Assembly (NCBI RefSeq): GCF_900107815.1
Contig: NZ_FNRK01000028.1
Coordinates: 1 to 32,639, forward strand
Source: Eubacterium aggregans
Lineage (GTDB): Bacteria > Bacillota > Clostridia > Eubacteriales > Eubacteriaceae
DNA: 32,639 bases
Direction: 5' to 3'
The position numbers were made by a program, and so were the translations under genes. A model generated the notes under the pieces. It made no database searches, was not told the DNA's origin, and saw only the letters and a program-made list of their open reading frames with translations. This document shows positions 9,025 through 17,485 of the stretch, piece by piece. Position 1 is the first letter of the stretch; each line of letters starts with the position of its first letter.

Positions 9025-9606
9025 TTACCGCATGCCGTCTTCGCATTTTGCTTCTGCCATGGTCAGCCCGCCGATTCTGGCATGGGGGCGTCCGCCGTTG
9101 GAAAAGACCAGGGCCACGACGATTTCGTTGCACTTCGGAGCATCGGGAATACGCACTTCCATTGCACCGTAGTGGGTCCGAACAAAGGCGGCATCCTTAA
9201 AATGCACCGGTACGTCTAAGCTGGTTCCAGCCGGTCCGGATTTTTTAGCCGAAGGAATGATGGATTTCCCGCCGCCAATGGCTTCCCGCATGGGCTTGCC
9301 CAGCTTGGGATGCATGATAGCGCCAGCGTGTTCTAATTCCCCGTTGGAGCCAACGATGGCACCCTTTCCGTAGGTTTCAACATGACCGTCCAAAATTTCC
9401 GCAGCCTTTTTGCTGAGGTGTTCCCCCAGCCATTCGCCGATTTCGCTGAGCTCGCCTAAATCCTCGACATATTTCCCGGCAAAGGGATTTTCGATGACGG
9501 CAGCCACAGAGACCGTACGGATAGGCTGTTCCAGTTCTTTAAAGCCTTCAAATTTAACATCTTCAATCGTTGTGACAATTTTTCTGATTTTCGGTTCTAC
9601 AGCCAT
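9025..9606 (-). CDS. 'Amino acid synthesis' family protein (AA_synth/DUF1185), function unknown
   Basis: The 193-residue soluble protein resembles the family annotated as 'amino acid synthesis' (DUF1185). Visible features are an N-terminal IRKIVTTIEDVKFEGF segment, a glycine-rich AGKYVEDLGELSEIG region, YGKGAIVGSNGELEHAGA in the middle, GGKSIIPSAKKSGPAGTSLDVP and a conserved-looking HARIGGL near the end. It sits between enamidase and the mutase, with AAGGAG upstream of the ATG at 9606. No step of the known pathway lacks an enzyme, so its role is open. Handling the unstable 2-formylglutarate or a related enamine is a guess from position only. Confidence 0.7.
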   Translation of the reverse strand: MAVEPKIRKIVTTIEDVKFEGFKELEQPIRTVSVAAVIENPFAGKYVEDLGELSEIGEWLGEHLSKKAAEILDGHVETYGKGAIVGSNGELEHAGAIMHPKLGKPMREAIGGGKSIIPSAKKSGPAGTSLDVPVHFKDAAFVRTHYGAMEVRIPDAPKCNEIVVALVFSNGGRPHARIGGLTMAEAKCEDGMR

Positions 9607-9638
9607 AGTGATTTCTCCTTTATTTAAAATGGTTTGAA

Positions 9639-10799
9639 TTATAGAATCTTTGCCGCTCTTTTTGCCGGTGGGGTATTGCGGCTCTTGGTGACCACAGCCT
9701 CCCCATCGATTAAGACCACGCTGATCCCGGGAACATCCCCGGCGGCAATGGCGCCCATGGCATCCTCTGCCACAGAGCCAAGGGGTGTATCCATAATAAC
9801 GATATCCGCTTCCTTACCCACTGCAATAATCCCGGTATTGAGGCCATACACTGCTGTGGAATTCCCGGTGGCCATGCACACGGCAACTTCAGGATCGATA
9901 TCCGACAGGGAAGCAATCTGGCACATATTGCGCAGGATGCCCAGGGGAATAAGGCCTGTACCCGACGGGGCATCGTTTCCGAAGATCACCCGGCCAAGCT
10001 GTCCCTTTTCGGCAGCCCGTCTGGCCACATAATCTGCAATTTTAGGATTCCCACACTGGACAATTTCCATGGCAAAATCTGTTTCATCCATGATGCGGTC
10101 CACTTCCTGGGTCGAAATAGCCGTTGGGCCGCCATTGATATGGGAAACCACATCAGGCTTGGTTTTAATGACATCATCCGCCGTAACAGTGGAGCTTCCT
10201 GGAATGGAGGTCCCGCCGGTGTGCATCTGTACCTTAAAGCCGTGCTTATGAGCCCATTCCACCATGGGAGCCGCATCTTCCGGGTTCTTAATGGTCCCTA
10301 AGCCCACTTCCCCGACAATCCAGACCCCTTCCTTCTTCATTTCGATAAAATCGGCTTCTGTCAGTCCCTTTTCCAAAATAACGGCACCGCCGTGAACCTT
10401 CACACCTGCCGGACGGGCATTATAGTAGGACTTGGACAGGGTGATGGCCAGGGCCTTCGTTCCTGCGGCATCCTTGGGGCGTCCCGGAAAATGGGGAGAT
10501 CCAGCGGAAATCATAGTGGTTACCCCGCCGTGCAGGGCACTGCTGATAAAATCCATGGTTTTCTGACGGGGGGCAAAGTCCCCACCACTGACATGGACAT
10601 GGGTATCCAGCAACCCAGGAGTCACCGTAGAACCTGCGGCGTCAATAATGGTGGCATCACCCGCATCCTTCATCAGCTCTTCACCGCCAATGGCAGCGAT
10701 GAGGCCGTCTTCCACAACGATGGTGTCACCTTGCAGCACGGGGCTTTTGATGTCGCCACTTACAATTTTTCCAATGTTTTTGATAATTGTTTTACTCAT
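9639..10799 (-). CDS. ena: Enamidase (bifunctional Fe-Zn amidohydrolase)
   Basis: The 386-residue product is an amidohydrolase-superfamily metalloenzyme. The metal-binding H-x-H motif is in DTHVHVSGG (H67, H69), and further candidate ligands are in VGEVGLG, QMHTGG, VSHINGG and FGNDAPSG. It hydrolyses 1,4,5,6-tetrahydro-6-oxonicotinate to (S)-2-formylglutarate and ammonia, opening the ring. The ATG at 10799 follows GGAGG. It follows the permease gene after about 90 nt and precedes the AA_synth-family gene by 32 nt. Confidence 0.94.
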   Translation of the reverse strand: MSKTIIKNIGKIVSGDIKSPVLQGDTIVVEDGLIAAIGGEELMKDAGDATIIDAAGSTVTPGLLDTHVHVSGGDFAPRQKTMDFISSALHGGVTTMISAGSPHFPGRPKDAAGTKALAITLSKSYYNARPAGVKVHGGAVILEKGLTEADFIEMKKEGVWIVGEVGLGTIKNPEDAAPMVEWAHKHGFKVQMHTGGTSIPGSSTVTADDVIKTKPDVVSHINGGPTAISTQEVDRIMDETDFAMEIVQCGNPKIADYVARRAAEKGQLGRVIFGNDAPSGTGLIPLGILRNMCQIASLSDIDPEVAVCMATGNSTAVYGLNTGIIAVGKEADIVIMDTPLGSVAEDAMGAIAAGDVPGISVVLIDGEAVVTKSRNTPPAKRAAKIL

Positions 10800-10889
10800 A
10801 ACAGTTCCTCCATTATATTTTCATGGGCAATGACCCGTGAATGACTCAGTTGTTTTTCCGCATGGCTTGGCCCCAGCCTGGGTGTGGCA

Positions 10890-12038
10890 TCAACCCATGT
10901 CGATTTTTAAATCATCTTTTTGAATCCAACCAATTTTACGCAGGGGAATGGCAACGGCCAGAGTCAGTATAGCCGGCAGCACGAAGGAGATCAGAATCAA
11001 GCCGATCCAATCCCAGGCACCGGCCTGCACAGCTGCTTCTCCCAGGGCCAAAGCATTTTCTGAGGGTGAGGCCCAACCGGTAATCACTCCGATTTGACCA
11101 ACGAGGCCAGAGGTTCCCATCCCAGACGATACAGGGGCACCATTCATTTTTAGCTTAAAGATGCAGGTCGCAATAGGGCCAGTAATGGCTGAAGCCACAA
11201 TGGGCGGAATCCAAATCTTCCAATTTCTTAAAATATTCGGAACCTGGAGCATGCTGGTCCCAATCCCCTGGGCAATCAGTCCCCCGAAACCATTTTCAGG
11301 ATAACTCATGACCGCAAAGCCAACCATCTGGGCGCAGCAGCCTGCCACCCCAGCCCCACCGGCTAAACCGACGAGACCCAGGGCCGCACAAATGGCCGCC
11401 GAGCTGATGGGCAGGGTCAGACAGATCCCGCAGATTACCGAGACCAAAACACCCATGATGAAGGGTTGGAAATCCGTAGCCCACATGATGGCAAAGCCGA
11501 TGCTGCTGGCCGCCGCACCAATGGCTGGGGCAATGGCCATGGCAATAATGATCCCCCCGGCGATGGTCACAAAGGGTGTCACGATGATGTCAACCTTTGT
11601 TTCTTTAGAAACAATTTTTCCAAGCTCTGCTGCCAGGATGGCAACCACCAGAACAGCCATGGGGCCCCCGGCCCCGCCAAGCTTATTGGTGGCTTGCCCA
11701 ACGGCTGCCAGGGAATATAAGACCAAAGGGGGTGCCTGCAAGGCGTACCCAATGGATATCGCCATGGCACAGCCGGTCACCGAGGTTGCAAATCCCCCAA
11801 TTTCCACCAGCTTCACTGCCATATAATCCAGTGTCGATACATTGGTTGCCGTGGCCAGATCCAGGGTGGAATTCCCGATATTCTGACCGATGGTGGTAAT
11901 GATCGTCCCAATGAGGAGCGATGCAAATAGCCCAAGGGCCATTGCAGAAAGCGCATCGATGCCATATCGCTTAAACGAGATAATGACATTCTTTTTCTCC
12001 AAAAACCGTAGAACTGCGTTTTTCTCTTTGTTTTCCAT
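10890..12038 (-). CDS. PTS-EIIC-like membrane protein, candidate nicotinate permease
   Basis: The product is a roughly 382-residue integral membrane protein with about ten hydrophobic segments. It begins with a lysine-rich cytoplasmic stretch followed by GIDALSAMALGLFASLLIGTI. The glycine- and proline-rich segments (KLGGAGGPMAVLVVAIL and GTSGLVGQIGVITGW) match the EIIC-like family that lacks fused EIIA or EIIB domains. No phosphotransfer partner is encoded nearby. The frame opens at 12065. I prefer ATG at 12038, which has a GAGAGGG site and leaves a 46-nt gap after ndhM. Its place inside the nicotinate operon, between the dehydrogenase and enamidase genes, suggests nicotinate uptake or export of a pathway product. 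That is inference. Confidence 0.75.
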   Translation of the reverse strand: MENKEKNAVLRFLEKKNVIISFKRYGIDALSAMALGLFASLLIGTIITTIGQNIGNSTLDLATATNVSTLDYMAVKLVEIGGFATSVTGCAMAISIGYALQAPPLVLYSLAAVGQATNKLGGAGGPMAVLVVAILAAELGKIVSKETKVDIIVTPFVTIAGGIIIAMAIAPAIGAAASSIGFAIMWATDFQPFIMGVLVSVICGICLTLPISSAAICAALGLVGLAGGAGVAGCCAQMVGFAVMSYPENGFGGLIAQGIGTSMLQVPNILRNWKIWIPPIVASAITGPIATCIFKLKMNGAPVSSGMGTSGLVGQIGVITGWASPSENALALGEAAVQAGAWDWIGLILISFVLPAILTLAVAIPLRKIGWIQKDDLKIDMG

Positions 12039-12084
12039 AGTGTTTCCCTCTCTAATTGTTAACATTAATGGATTTTATTCAGTT

Positions 12085-13077
12085 TTATTTTTCTTGTGCC
12101 TTTACCGCTGCCACAATGTCTTTCGGCATAATGGGGGTATGGGTGAAACGTGTGTCCAAAGCATCCTCAATGGCGGCAACCACCGCCGGAATCATGGGAA
12201 TCAGGGCCGGTTCGCCCACGCCCTTTGCCCCGAAGGGTCCTGGTCCGCCTTCGCTTTCGACCAGGATTGAATGGATCTCCGGTACATCTCGGTTGGACGG
12301 AATAATGTATTTGGACATGGACGGGTTCTTGATGGCACCATTTTTGGTGTTGACTTCAATTTCCTCCATGAGGACGAAGCCTTGACCCATGGTGACTCCC
12401 CCTTCGATCTGGCCTTCGACCATGGATCGGTTAATGGGCGTTCCCACATCGTGGGCGGAAACCACCTTAAGAACATCCACCTCTCCGGTTTCCGTATCCA
12501 CCTCCACCTCAGCAATGGTGGTGGCGTAGGAATAAACCTCAAAGGGAATCCCAGACATATCCTCTGGCGCCAGGCCCGTTGTGTTGGGGTTATAGGCCCC
12601 TGCACCGACGGCCATCCGGCCAGCAGCCTTCATGGCGGCCATCAGCTCACCATAGGTCATGCTACGCTCTGGATCCGCGGTGATGAAAACCGTATTGTCT
12701 CTGAAGCTCAGCTCCTCAGGCGCACAATCCAGTTTTTCCCCTGCTGTTTTAGCCAGGGTTTCCTTGGCCTGACGGCAGGCCAGAATAACGGCGTTTCCGG
12801 TGATAAGGGTTTGTCTGGAAGCTGACGTTGCCCCACCATCCGGGGTGACCATGGTATCTCCCCAGGTCACATGGATTTTTTCATAATCAAGTCCAAGCTC
12901 TTCAGCGGCGATCTGGGCCATGGCCGTCCCGCTCCCCTGTCCGATATCCGCCGCACCAAACATCACGTTGGCGGAACCATCTCCGTGGATTTCCACGAAG
13001 GCAGCCGCAGGGTTAGGTAGGCCCGTATTCCCGATGCCGTACCACATACTGCCGACACCTTTACCGCGTTTTTTCAT
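12085..13077 (-). CDS. ndhM: Nicotinate dehydrogenase, medium molybdopterin subunit
   Basis: The 330-residue product is the C-terminal half of a xanthine-dehydrogenase-type molybdenum subunit. It has the cofactor-contact motif GQGSGT at 46-51 and the catalytic glutamate in GVGEPA (E289). In most relatives this half is fused to the half encoded by ndhL, so this is a genuinely split large subunit. The complex hydroxylates nicotinate to 6-hydroxynicotinate, and in E. barkeri it carries labile, non-selenocysteine selenium on molybdenum. The start overlaps the ndhL end by 17 nt, with GGAGGTGATGG upstream. There is no in-frame TGA that would suggest selenocysteine. Confidence 0.94.
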   Translation of the reverse strand: MKKRGKGVGSMWYGIGNTGLPNPAAAFVEIHGDGSANVMFGAADIGQGSGTAMAQIAAEELGLDYEKIHVTWGDTMVTPDGGATSASRQTLITGNAVILACRQAKETLAKTAGEKLDCAPEELSFRDNTVFITADPERSMTYGELMAAMKAAGRMAVGAGAYNPNTTGLAPEDMSGIPFEVYSYATTIAEVEVDTETGEVDVLKVVSAHDVGTPINRSMVEGQIEGGVTMGQGFVLMEEIEVNTKNGAIKNPSMSKYIIPSNRDVPEIHSILVESEGGPGPFGAKGVGEPALIPMIPAVVAAIEDALDTRFTHTPIMPKDIVAAVKAQEK

Positions 13078-14338
13078 AACCCATCACCTCCACTGCTTTT
13101 TCTCTGGCTTTTTCCAGTGTTTCGATTAAGCCGACGCTGTTTTCCAGAACTTGTCCGGTGGCCAGCTTCGATCCGACCTGATGCGCATTGAGAATCCGGA
13201 TATCAATGGGGTCTATTCCCAGGGCTTTAGCCAATGCATTCATCTGTCCCTCATGACATACCGATGCCTGGGGAACCCCAAATCCCCGGAAGGCCCCACT
13301 CATGGGATTATTGGTGTAGACAAATTTAGCATCTACCCGTACATTGGGCACCACGTAGGGTCCCATGCAATGCACCGTTGCCCGGGTGATAACCGCCGGT
13401 CCGTAGGAGGCATAAGCCCCGGTATCCCCAAACATTTCAACCTGCACCGCCTGGAGCCGGCCATCCTTGGTGGCCCCGGTCTTACAATGCATGGTCATGG
13501 GGTGACGCTTGGAGGAGACCGTGGTGGATTCCTCCCGGGAGCGGACCATCTTCACCGGCTTTTTGGTATGGTAGGTCAGCAGGGCACAATGGCACTGAAC
13601 CGAAAGGTCCAGCTTCCCGCCAAATCCGCCGCCAGTGGTGGCCTGGATAATCCGGACCTTGCTGTTGGGCAGGGCCAGCATTCCAGCAACCTCTCCCCGG
13701 TCGTAATGGGGATTCTGGGTCGACACCACAACGGTGAGCATTCCCTCATTGTCGTAGTAGGATACGCCGGCATCAGGCTCGATGAACATATGGGTTAGAC
13801 GGTGGGTGGAGTAGGTATCCTCCACAACGATATCGCATTGTTTAAAAGCGGCATCCACGTCCCCGTATTCCAAATGTTTGACCTGGTGAATATTGGTGTC
13901 GCCATGGATGGCTGGGGAGTCTTCCTCCAGGGCCCGCTCTATGGTGAAAATCCCTTCCAGCTCCTCGTATTCAATGGTGATGGCATCCAGGGCTTCCTGA
14001 ACCAGGTCCGGGGTCCGGGCGGCCACTACGGCAATGGCATCGCCATACCGACGGACCTTATCATCCACCAGGCAAGGCTCATCCTTTATAATGATGCCAA
14101 ATCGATTCTTTCCTGGAATGGCGTGGTAGTCTAACACCGCTTCCACACCGTCAATGGCCCGGGCTTTGGAAAGGTCCAGGGATACAATTCTGGCATGGGG
14201 TACAGTACTTCGAAACACCCCGGCGTAGAGCATATCCGGGAAGGAATAATCCGCCGCAAATTTAGCGGTGCCCATTACCTTTTCCAGGGAATCAACCTTG
14301 ACCTTGTTTTTTCCAAGTACTTGATAGTCCTTTCCCAT
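13061..14338 (-). CDS. ndhL: Nicotinate dehydrogenase, large molybdopterin subunit
   Basis: The 425-residue product is the N-terminal half of a xanthine-dehydrogenase-like molybdenum subunit. It contains the small N-terminal domain, then the cofactor motif GGGFGGK at 236-242 and GAFRGFG at 348-354, which in the family contacts substrate or molybdenum. It forms the molybdopterin-binding unit together with NdhM. The start codon overlaps the ndhS stop as TGATG, and the end overlaps ndhM, so all three are probably made in fixed ratio by coupled translation. Confidence 0.95.
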   Translation of the reverse strand: MGKDYQVLGKNKVKVDSLEKVMGTAKFAADYSFPDMLYAGVFRSTVPHARIVSLDLSKARAIDGVEAVLDYHAIPGKNRFGIIIKDEPCLVDDKVRRYGDAIAVVAARTPDLVQEALDAITIEYEELEGIFTIERALEEDSPAIHGDTNIHQVKHLEYGDVDAAFKQCDIVVEDTYSTHRLTHMFIEPDAGVSYYDNEGMLTVVVSTQNPHYDRGEVAGMLALPNSKVRIIQATTGGGFGGKLDLSVQCHCALLTYHTKKPVKMVRSREESTTVSSKRHPMTMHCKTGATKDGRLQAVQVEMFGDTGAYASYGPAVITRATVHCMGPYVVPNVRVDAKFVYTNNPMSGAFRGFGVPQASVCHEGQMNALAKALGIDPIDIRILNAHQVGSKLATGQVLENSVGLIETLEKAREKAVEVMGYEKTR

Positions 14339-14832
14339 CAGGCGTCCTCCTTCATCCTCAGTTCGCGCATCCGTTCCACGGCGTAGCGCACAGCAGCGTG
14401 AATTTTAATATAGCCGGTACAGCGGCACAAATTACCAGACATGGCCACTGTGATTTCTTCATCCGTGGGATCAGGGTTTTTGTCCAGAAGGGCCTTGGCC
14501 GTCAGGATCATTCCCGGAGTACAATACCCGCACTGGACAGCCCCAGCTTCCAGGAAACATTGCTGCAGCAGGCTGGGCTTGCCATCCTCGGCCACCCCTT
14601 CCAGGGTAATGATGGTGGATTCGTCAGCCTGTCCGGCCAGCATACAGCAGGTGGTTACCGCATCACCATTGAAAATGACGGTGCAGGCCCCACACTCCCC
14701 TTCGGAGCAACCCTCCTTCACGCTGGTCAGTCCAAAGTCCTCCCGAAGAAGATCTAAAAGCCGTTTATTGGGTTCAGTCACGATGCTCCGTGCCTCCCCA
14801 TTGAGATTAAGATTAATGGTGATTTTATTCAT
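14338..14832 (-). CDS. ndhS: Nicotinate dehydrogenase, small 2x[2Fe-2S] subunit
   Basis: The 164-residue product is a typical xanthine-dehydrogenase iron-sulfur subunit. The N-terminal plant-ferredoxin cluster uses C42, C47, C50 and C62 (CSEGECGAC then TCC). The C-terminal helical cluster uses C101, C104, C136 and C138 (CGYC then CRC). It passes electrons from the molybdenum centre to the FAD subunit. It overlaps ndhF by 8 nt and ndhL by 1 nt. Confidence 0.96.
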   Translation of the reverse strand: MNKITINLNLNGEARSIVTEPNKRLLDLLREDFGLTSVKEGCSEGECGACTVIFNGDAVTTCCMLAGQADESTIITLEGVAEDGKPSLLQQCFLEAGAVQCGYCTPGMILTAKALLDKNPDPTDEEITVAMSGNLCRCTGYIKIHAAVRYAVERMRELRMKEDA

Positions 14833-15715
14833 TGCATCCCCCTTCTAATTGATCCAGGATGTCCACAAAAAGCTTTTTAAAGACGCCCTGGACGCTTTCC
14901 TTTTTATACAGCACGGAGGGACGGGCCCGGGCCATATCGTACACGGTATCGTGGAGAATGGGAAGGGTGGCTTCCAGGGCTTCCATGGTCAGGGGTGCCC
15001 CCACCAGCATTTCCTCGGCCTGTTTAAAATGGAGGGGATAACGGCCAATACAGCCTCCCCGCATGGATGCCCAGGTACACACCCCAGCGTCGTCCACCTT
15101 AACCGCCATGCCGCCTCCGATGACGGAGATGGCCAGGGATTTCCGCTTGGCCAGCTTGTAGAAGGCACTGGCACTGTGGGCATCCGGGCGGTCGATGATG
15201 ACCTCGGTCATGATCTCGTCAGCTTCCAGGGCATTGCGCCGTTTGAAGCCCTCTCCATCGAAGAAATCCGTCAGCTTCATCTTCCGGGTGCCCCGGACGC
15301 TTTCCAGCACCGCCGTGGCATCCAGTGTCGTCATGGCAGAGACCCCGTCCCCAGCCACGGAGGAGGTGGATAAATTCCCGCCGATGGTTCCCAGATTCCG
15401 GATTTGGGGGGAACCCACCTGGCTGGCGGCTTTATACAGAGCCCGGACATGGGAGCGGATAAAGGGATGGTTTTCAATTTGGGTAAAGGTCGACAGCGCA
15501 CCGATATGAATGGTGTTTTCCTCTACCCGGATGTATTCCAGCTCTTTAAGCTTCTTAATATCGATCACCACATCCGGCTTTTCCCAGCGATCATTGATTT
15601 CAATGACCAAATCTGTCCCTCCTGCAATGATTGCCGGGGGAACATCCTTATACTGATGCAAAAGGCCTTTTGCTTCCTCTAAGGTTTTAGGGGCGAAAAA
15701 TTCAAAGTCTTTCAT
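14825..15715 (-). CDS. ndhF: Nicotinate dehydrogenase, FAD subunit
   Basis: The 296-residue FAD-binding protein is of the CO dehydrogenase medium-chain type. The two flavin motifs are AGGTDLVIE (31-39) and TIGGNLSTSSVAGDG (about 111-125). It transfers electrons from the iron-sulfur subunit to NADP in the E. barkeri enzyme. The ATG at 15715 directly follows the hgd stop with no gap, and its GGAGGG ribosome site lies inside hgd. The product is within the usual 280-300 residue range. Confidence 0.95.
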   Translation of the reverse strand: MKDFEFFAPKTLEEAKGLLHQYKDVPPAIIAGGTDLVIEINDRWEKPDVVIDIKKLKELEYIRVEENTIHIGALSTFTQIENHPFIRSHVRALYKAASQVGSPQIRNLGTIGGNLSTSSVAGDGVSAMTTLDATAVLESVRGTRKMKLTDFFDGEGFKRRNALEADEIMTEVIIDRPDAHSASAFYKLAKRKSLAISVIGGGMAVKVDDAGVCTWASMRGGCIGRYPLHFKQAEEMLVGAPLTMEALEATLPILHDTVYDMARARPSVLYKKESVQGVFKKLFVDILDQLEGGCNE

Positions 15716-16621
15716 CTATTGCCCTCCTGAAACTGAAACGCCGGTCATCTGCTCCCATACCTTAATGACCGCTGACATATCCTCCCGGCCCAAGCCCATG
15801 GCCCGACCGCCTTCAAAGATTTGGGTCGCCATGGCGGTCATGGGAAGGGGAACATTTCCCTCCTTGCCAGCCTCCAGGGCCAGGCCTAAATCCTTATGCT
15901 GGAGATCCATGGCAAATCCCCCTGCAAAATCACCGCTCATGATGAATTTTTCCATCTTGGCTTCCATAGCATAGCTTCGGCCTGAGCTTTTCCCGATGAT
16001 TTCCTGCATGGTTTCTGGTTTTAATCCACATTTCACCCCGAGGACCAGCGCTTCGGCCAGGCTGGCCATATTACAGCCTAGAAGCAGGTTGTTGACGATT
16101 TTCACCGCATCCCCTGCACCTGTATCCCCCACATGATAAACATCCTTACCAATGACGCAAAGGACAGGCTGTATTTTCCCAAAGACCGCTTCTGAGGCCC
16201 CCACCATGATGGTCAGGGTTCCGGCTTCGGCCCCCTTGGTTCCGCCGCTTACCGGGGCATCCACATAATCGACACCCTTTTCTGCAGCGACCTTGGCCAT
16301 TTTCAAGGTTGAGGATGGGGATACGCTGCTCATATCCACAATGACCGTCCCTGCTTTACAAGCTGAAAGGACACCCGCAGGCCCATTCATGACGGCTTCT
16401 ACAACCCCGGCATTGGGCAGGGAGGTAAAAATAATATCCGAAGCAGCGGCAACCTTCTGATTGTTTTCACAGGCCTCGGCTCCCTGGGCCACCACTGCAG
16501 CCACATTAGCCTCCATCAAATCGAAAGCATAAACCGTATACCCCTCTTTGAGGAGGTTGATCGCCATGGGTTTTCCCATGGCCCCTAACCCGATAAATCC
16601 AATTTTAATTAATTTTTCCAT
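15716..16621 (-). CDS. hgd: 2-(hydroxymethyl)glutarate dehydrogenase
   Basis: The 301-residue product is a 3-hydroxyisobutyrate/6-phosphogluconate-type beta-hydroxyacid dehydrogenase. The N-terminal Rossmann motif GFIGLGAMGKPMA (8-20) binds NADH. The substrate loop DAPVSGGTKGAEAGTL is at about 121-136, and the catalytic lysine lies in GDAVKIVNNLLLG. It reduces (S)-2-formylglutarate to (S)-2-(hydroxymethyl)glutarate, regenerating NAD. The ATG at 16621 has GGAG upstream, 15 nt after the UPF0280 gene. The stop abuts the ndhF start. Confidence 0.94.
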   Translation of the reverse strand: MEKLIKIGFIGLGAMGKPMAINLLKEGYTVYAFDLMEANVAAVVAQGAEACENNQKVAAASDIIFTSLPNAGVVEAVMNGPAGVLSACKAGTVIVDMSSVSPSSTLKMAKVAAEKGVDYVDAPVSGGTKGAEAGTLTIMVGASEAVFGKIQPVLCVIGKDVYHVGDTGAGDAVKIVNNLLLGCNMASLAEALVLGVKCGLKPETMQEIIGKSSGRSYAMEAKMEKFIMSGDFAGGFAMDLQHKDLGLALEAGKEGNVPLPMTAMATQIFEGGRAMGLGREDMSAVIKVWEQMTGVSVSGGQ

Positions 16622-16636
16622 TGTTCCACTCCATCT

Positions 16637-17485
16637 CTATACTTCATTGGGGCGCCACGCCATGGCGGTGCCCCCGACATCGGCAAAGACCGCTGCCACA
16701 TTCCCCATTCGGGCCTGGCGTACCGCTTCTGCCTCTATCTGTTTAAGACTCTTTTGCCGAACCCCATCACTGAGGACTCCCACCTGGGTAACGACCTGAA
16801 GCTCTGCAATATCGCTTTCCCTCTGCATATCCCCGGCCCGGGCGGTAATCACCCCGTCACAGGCCACATAGGAGGTATTGGCCAGATGTGTCGCGCAGGC
16901 ATCGGCAATCATACAACGCTTTGAAAGAACGGTGACGGCATTGGCAATCCCCCGGGTGAAGCTCCGTCCGCCTAATCCGCTGGTGCACACCCCGCCGATG
17001 CCATCCTCCTCTGTGAGGGTAATGGTTTGGGTGATCTGCCCTGCGGCCAGATTCGGAAGGATTCCCATGCGGATACTGGCACCTCGGCGCAGCCGAAGGG
17101 CAATATCCCCGCCATTGTTAACAATAACCGTGTCCACATCCTCCTTAAACAGCTGATCCGCCACACCGTCCGCCACCGTTCCGGCCACTGTAGCCATGGG
17201 GGTTAAGGTCGGTTCATCCACCCGTCGAACGGTTTCGAGCATCTCAAGGGGCAGTCCCCATAGGCCCTGGCCATCAATCTCTCCGGGATAGCGGCACAAT
17301 TGATCCCGGGCTTCTGCGATTTCTTCCAAAATCCTGGGAATGGCCTGAGCATGGGCGGCACACAGAGACGGCTGTGCCACCCCATTTTTCATGGCCGACA
17401 GAACCATGGACACCGGCCCGTAGTCCACGTAAATCCTGCCATCGGCCAGCTCCCGGAAGAAGTCCTTATTTATAGTCGGACACAT
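16637..17485 (-). CDS. UPF0280 (ApbE-like) protein, candidate flavin-attachment factor for Hnr
   Basis: The roughly 282-residue protein looks like the UPF0280 family, which shares the ApbE flavin-transferase fold. Visible segments include DYGPVSMVLSAMKNG near the N-terminus, TPMATVAGTVADGVADQL in the middle, IVNNGGDIALRLRRG, and GVCTSGLGGRSFTRGIANAVTVL followed by ADACATHLANTSYV. The NNGGD and ADACAT elements correspond to conserved ApbE-like blocks. ATG at 17485 overlaps the hnr end by 20 nt. A GTG at 17509 is an alternative start. Hnr from E. barkeri was reported to hold covalent flavin. Tight coupling to hnr therefore makes a flavinylation role attractive, but it is unproven. Confidence 0.75.
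   Translation of the reverse strand: MCPTINKDFFRELADGRIYVDYGPVSMVLSAMKNGVAQPSLCAAHAQAIPRILEEIAEARDQLCRYPGEIDGQGLWGLPLEMLETVRRVDEPTLTPMATVAGTVADGVADQLFKEDVDTVIVNNGGDIALRLRRGASIRMGILPNLAAGQITQTITLTEEDGIGGVCTSGLGGRSFTRGIANAVTVLSKRCMIADACATHLANTSYVACDGVITARAGDMQRESDIAELQVVTQVGVLSDGVRQKSLKQIEAEAVRQARMGNVAAVFADVGGTAMAWRPNEV

Noticed and set aside
12085-14338. Selenocysteine in nicotinate dehydrogenase
   Set aside because: There is no in-frame TGA inside ndhL or ndhM. The known selenium in this enzyme is a labile non-selenocysteine form.
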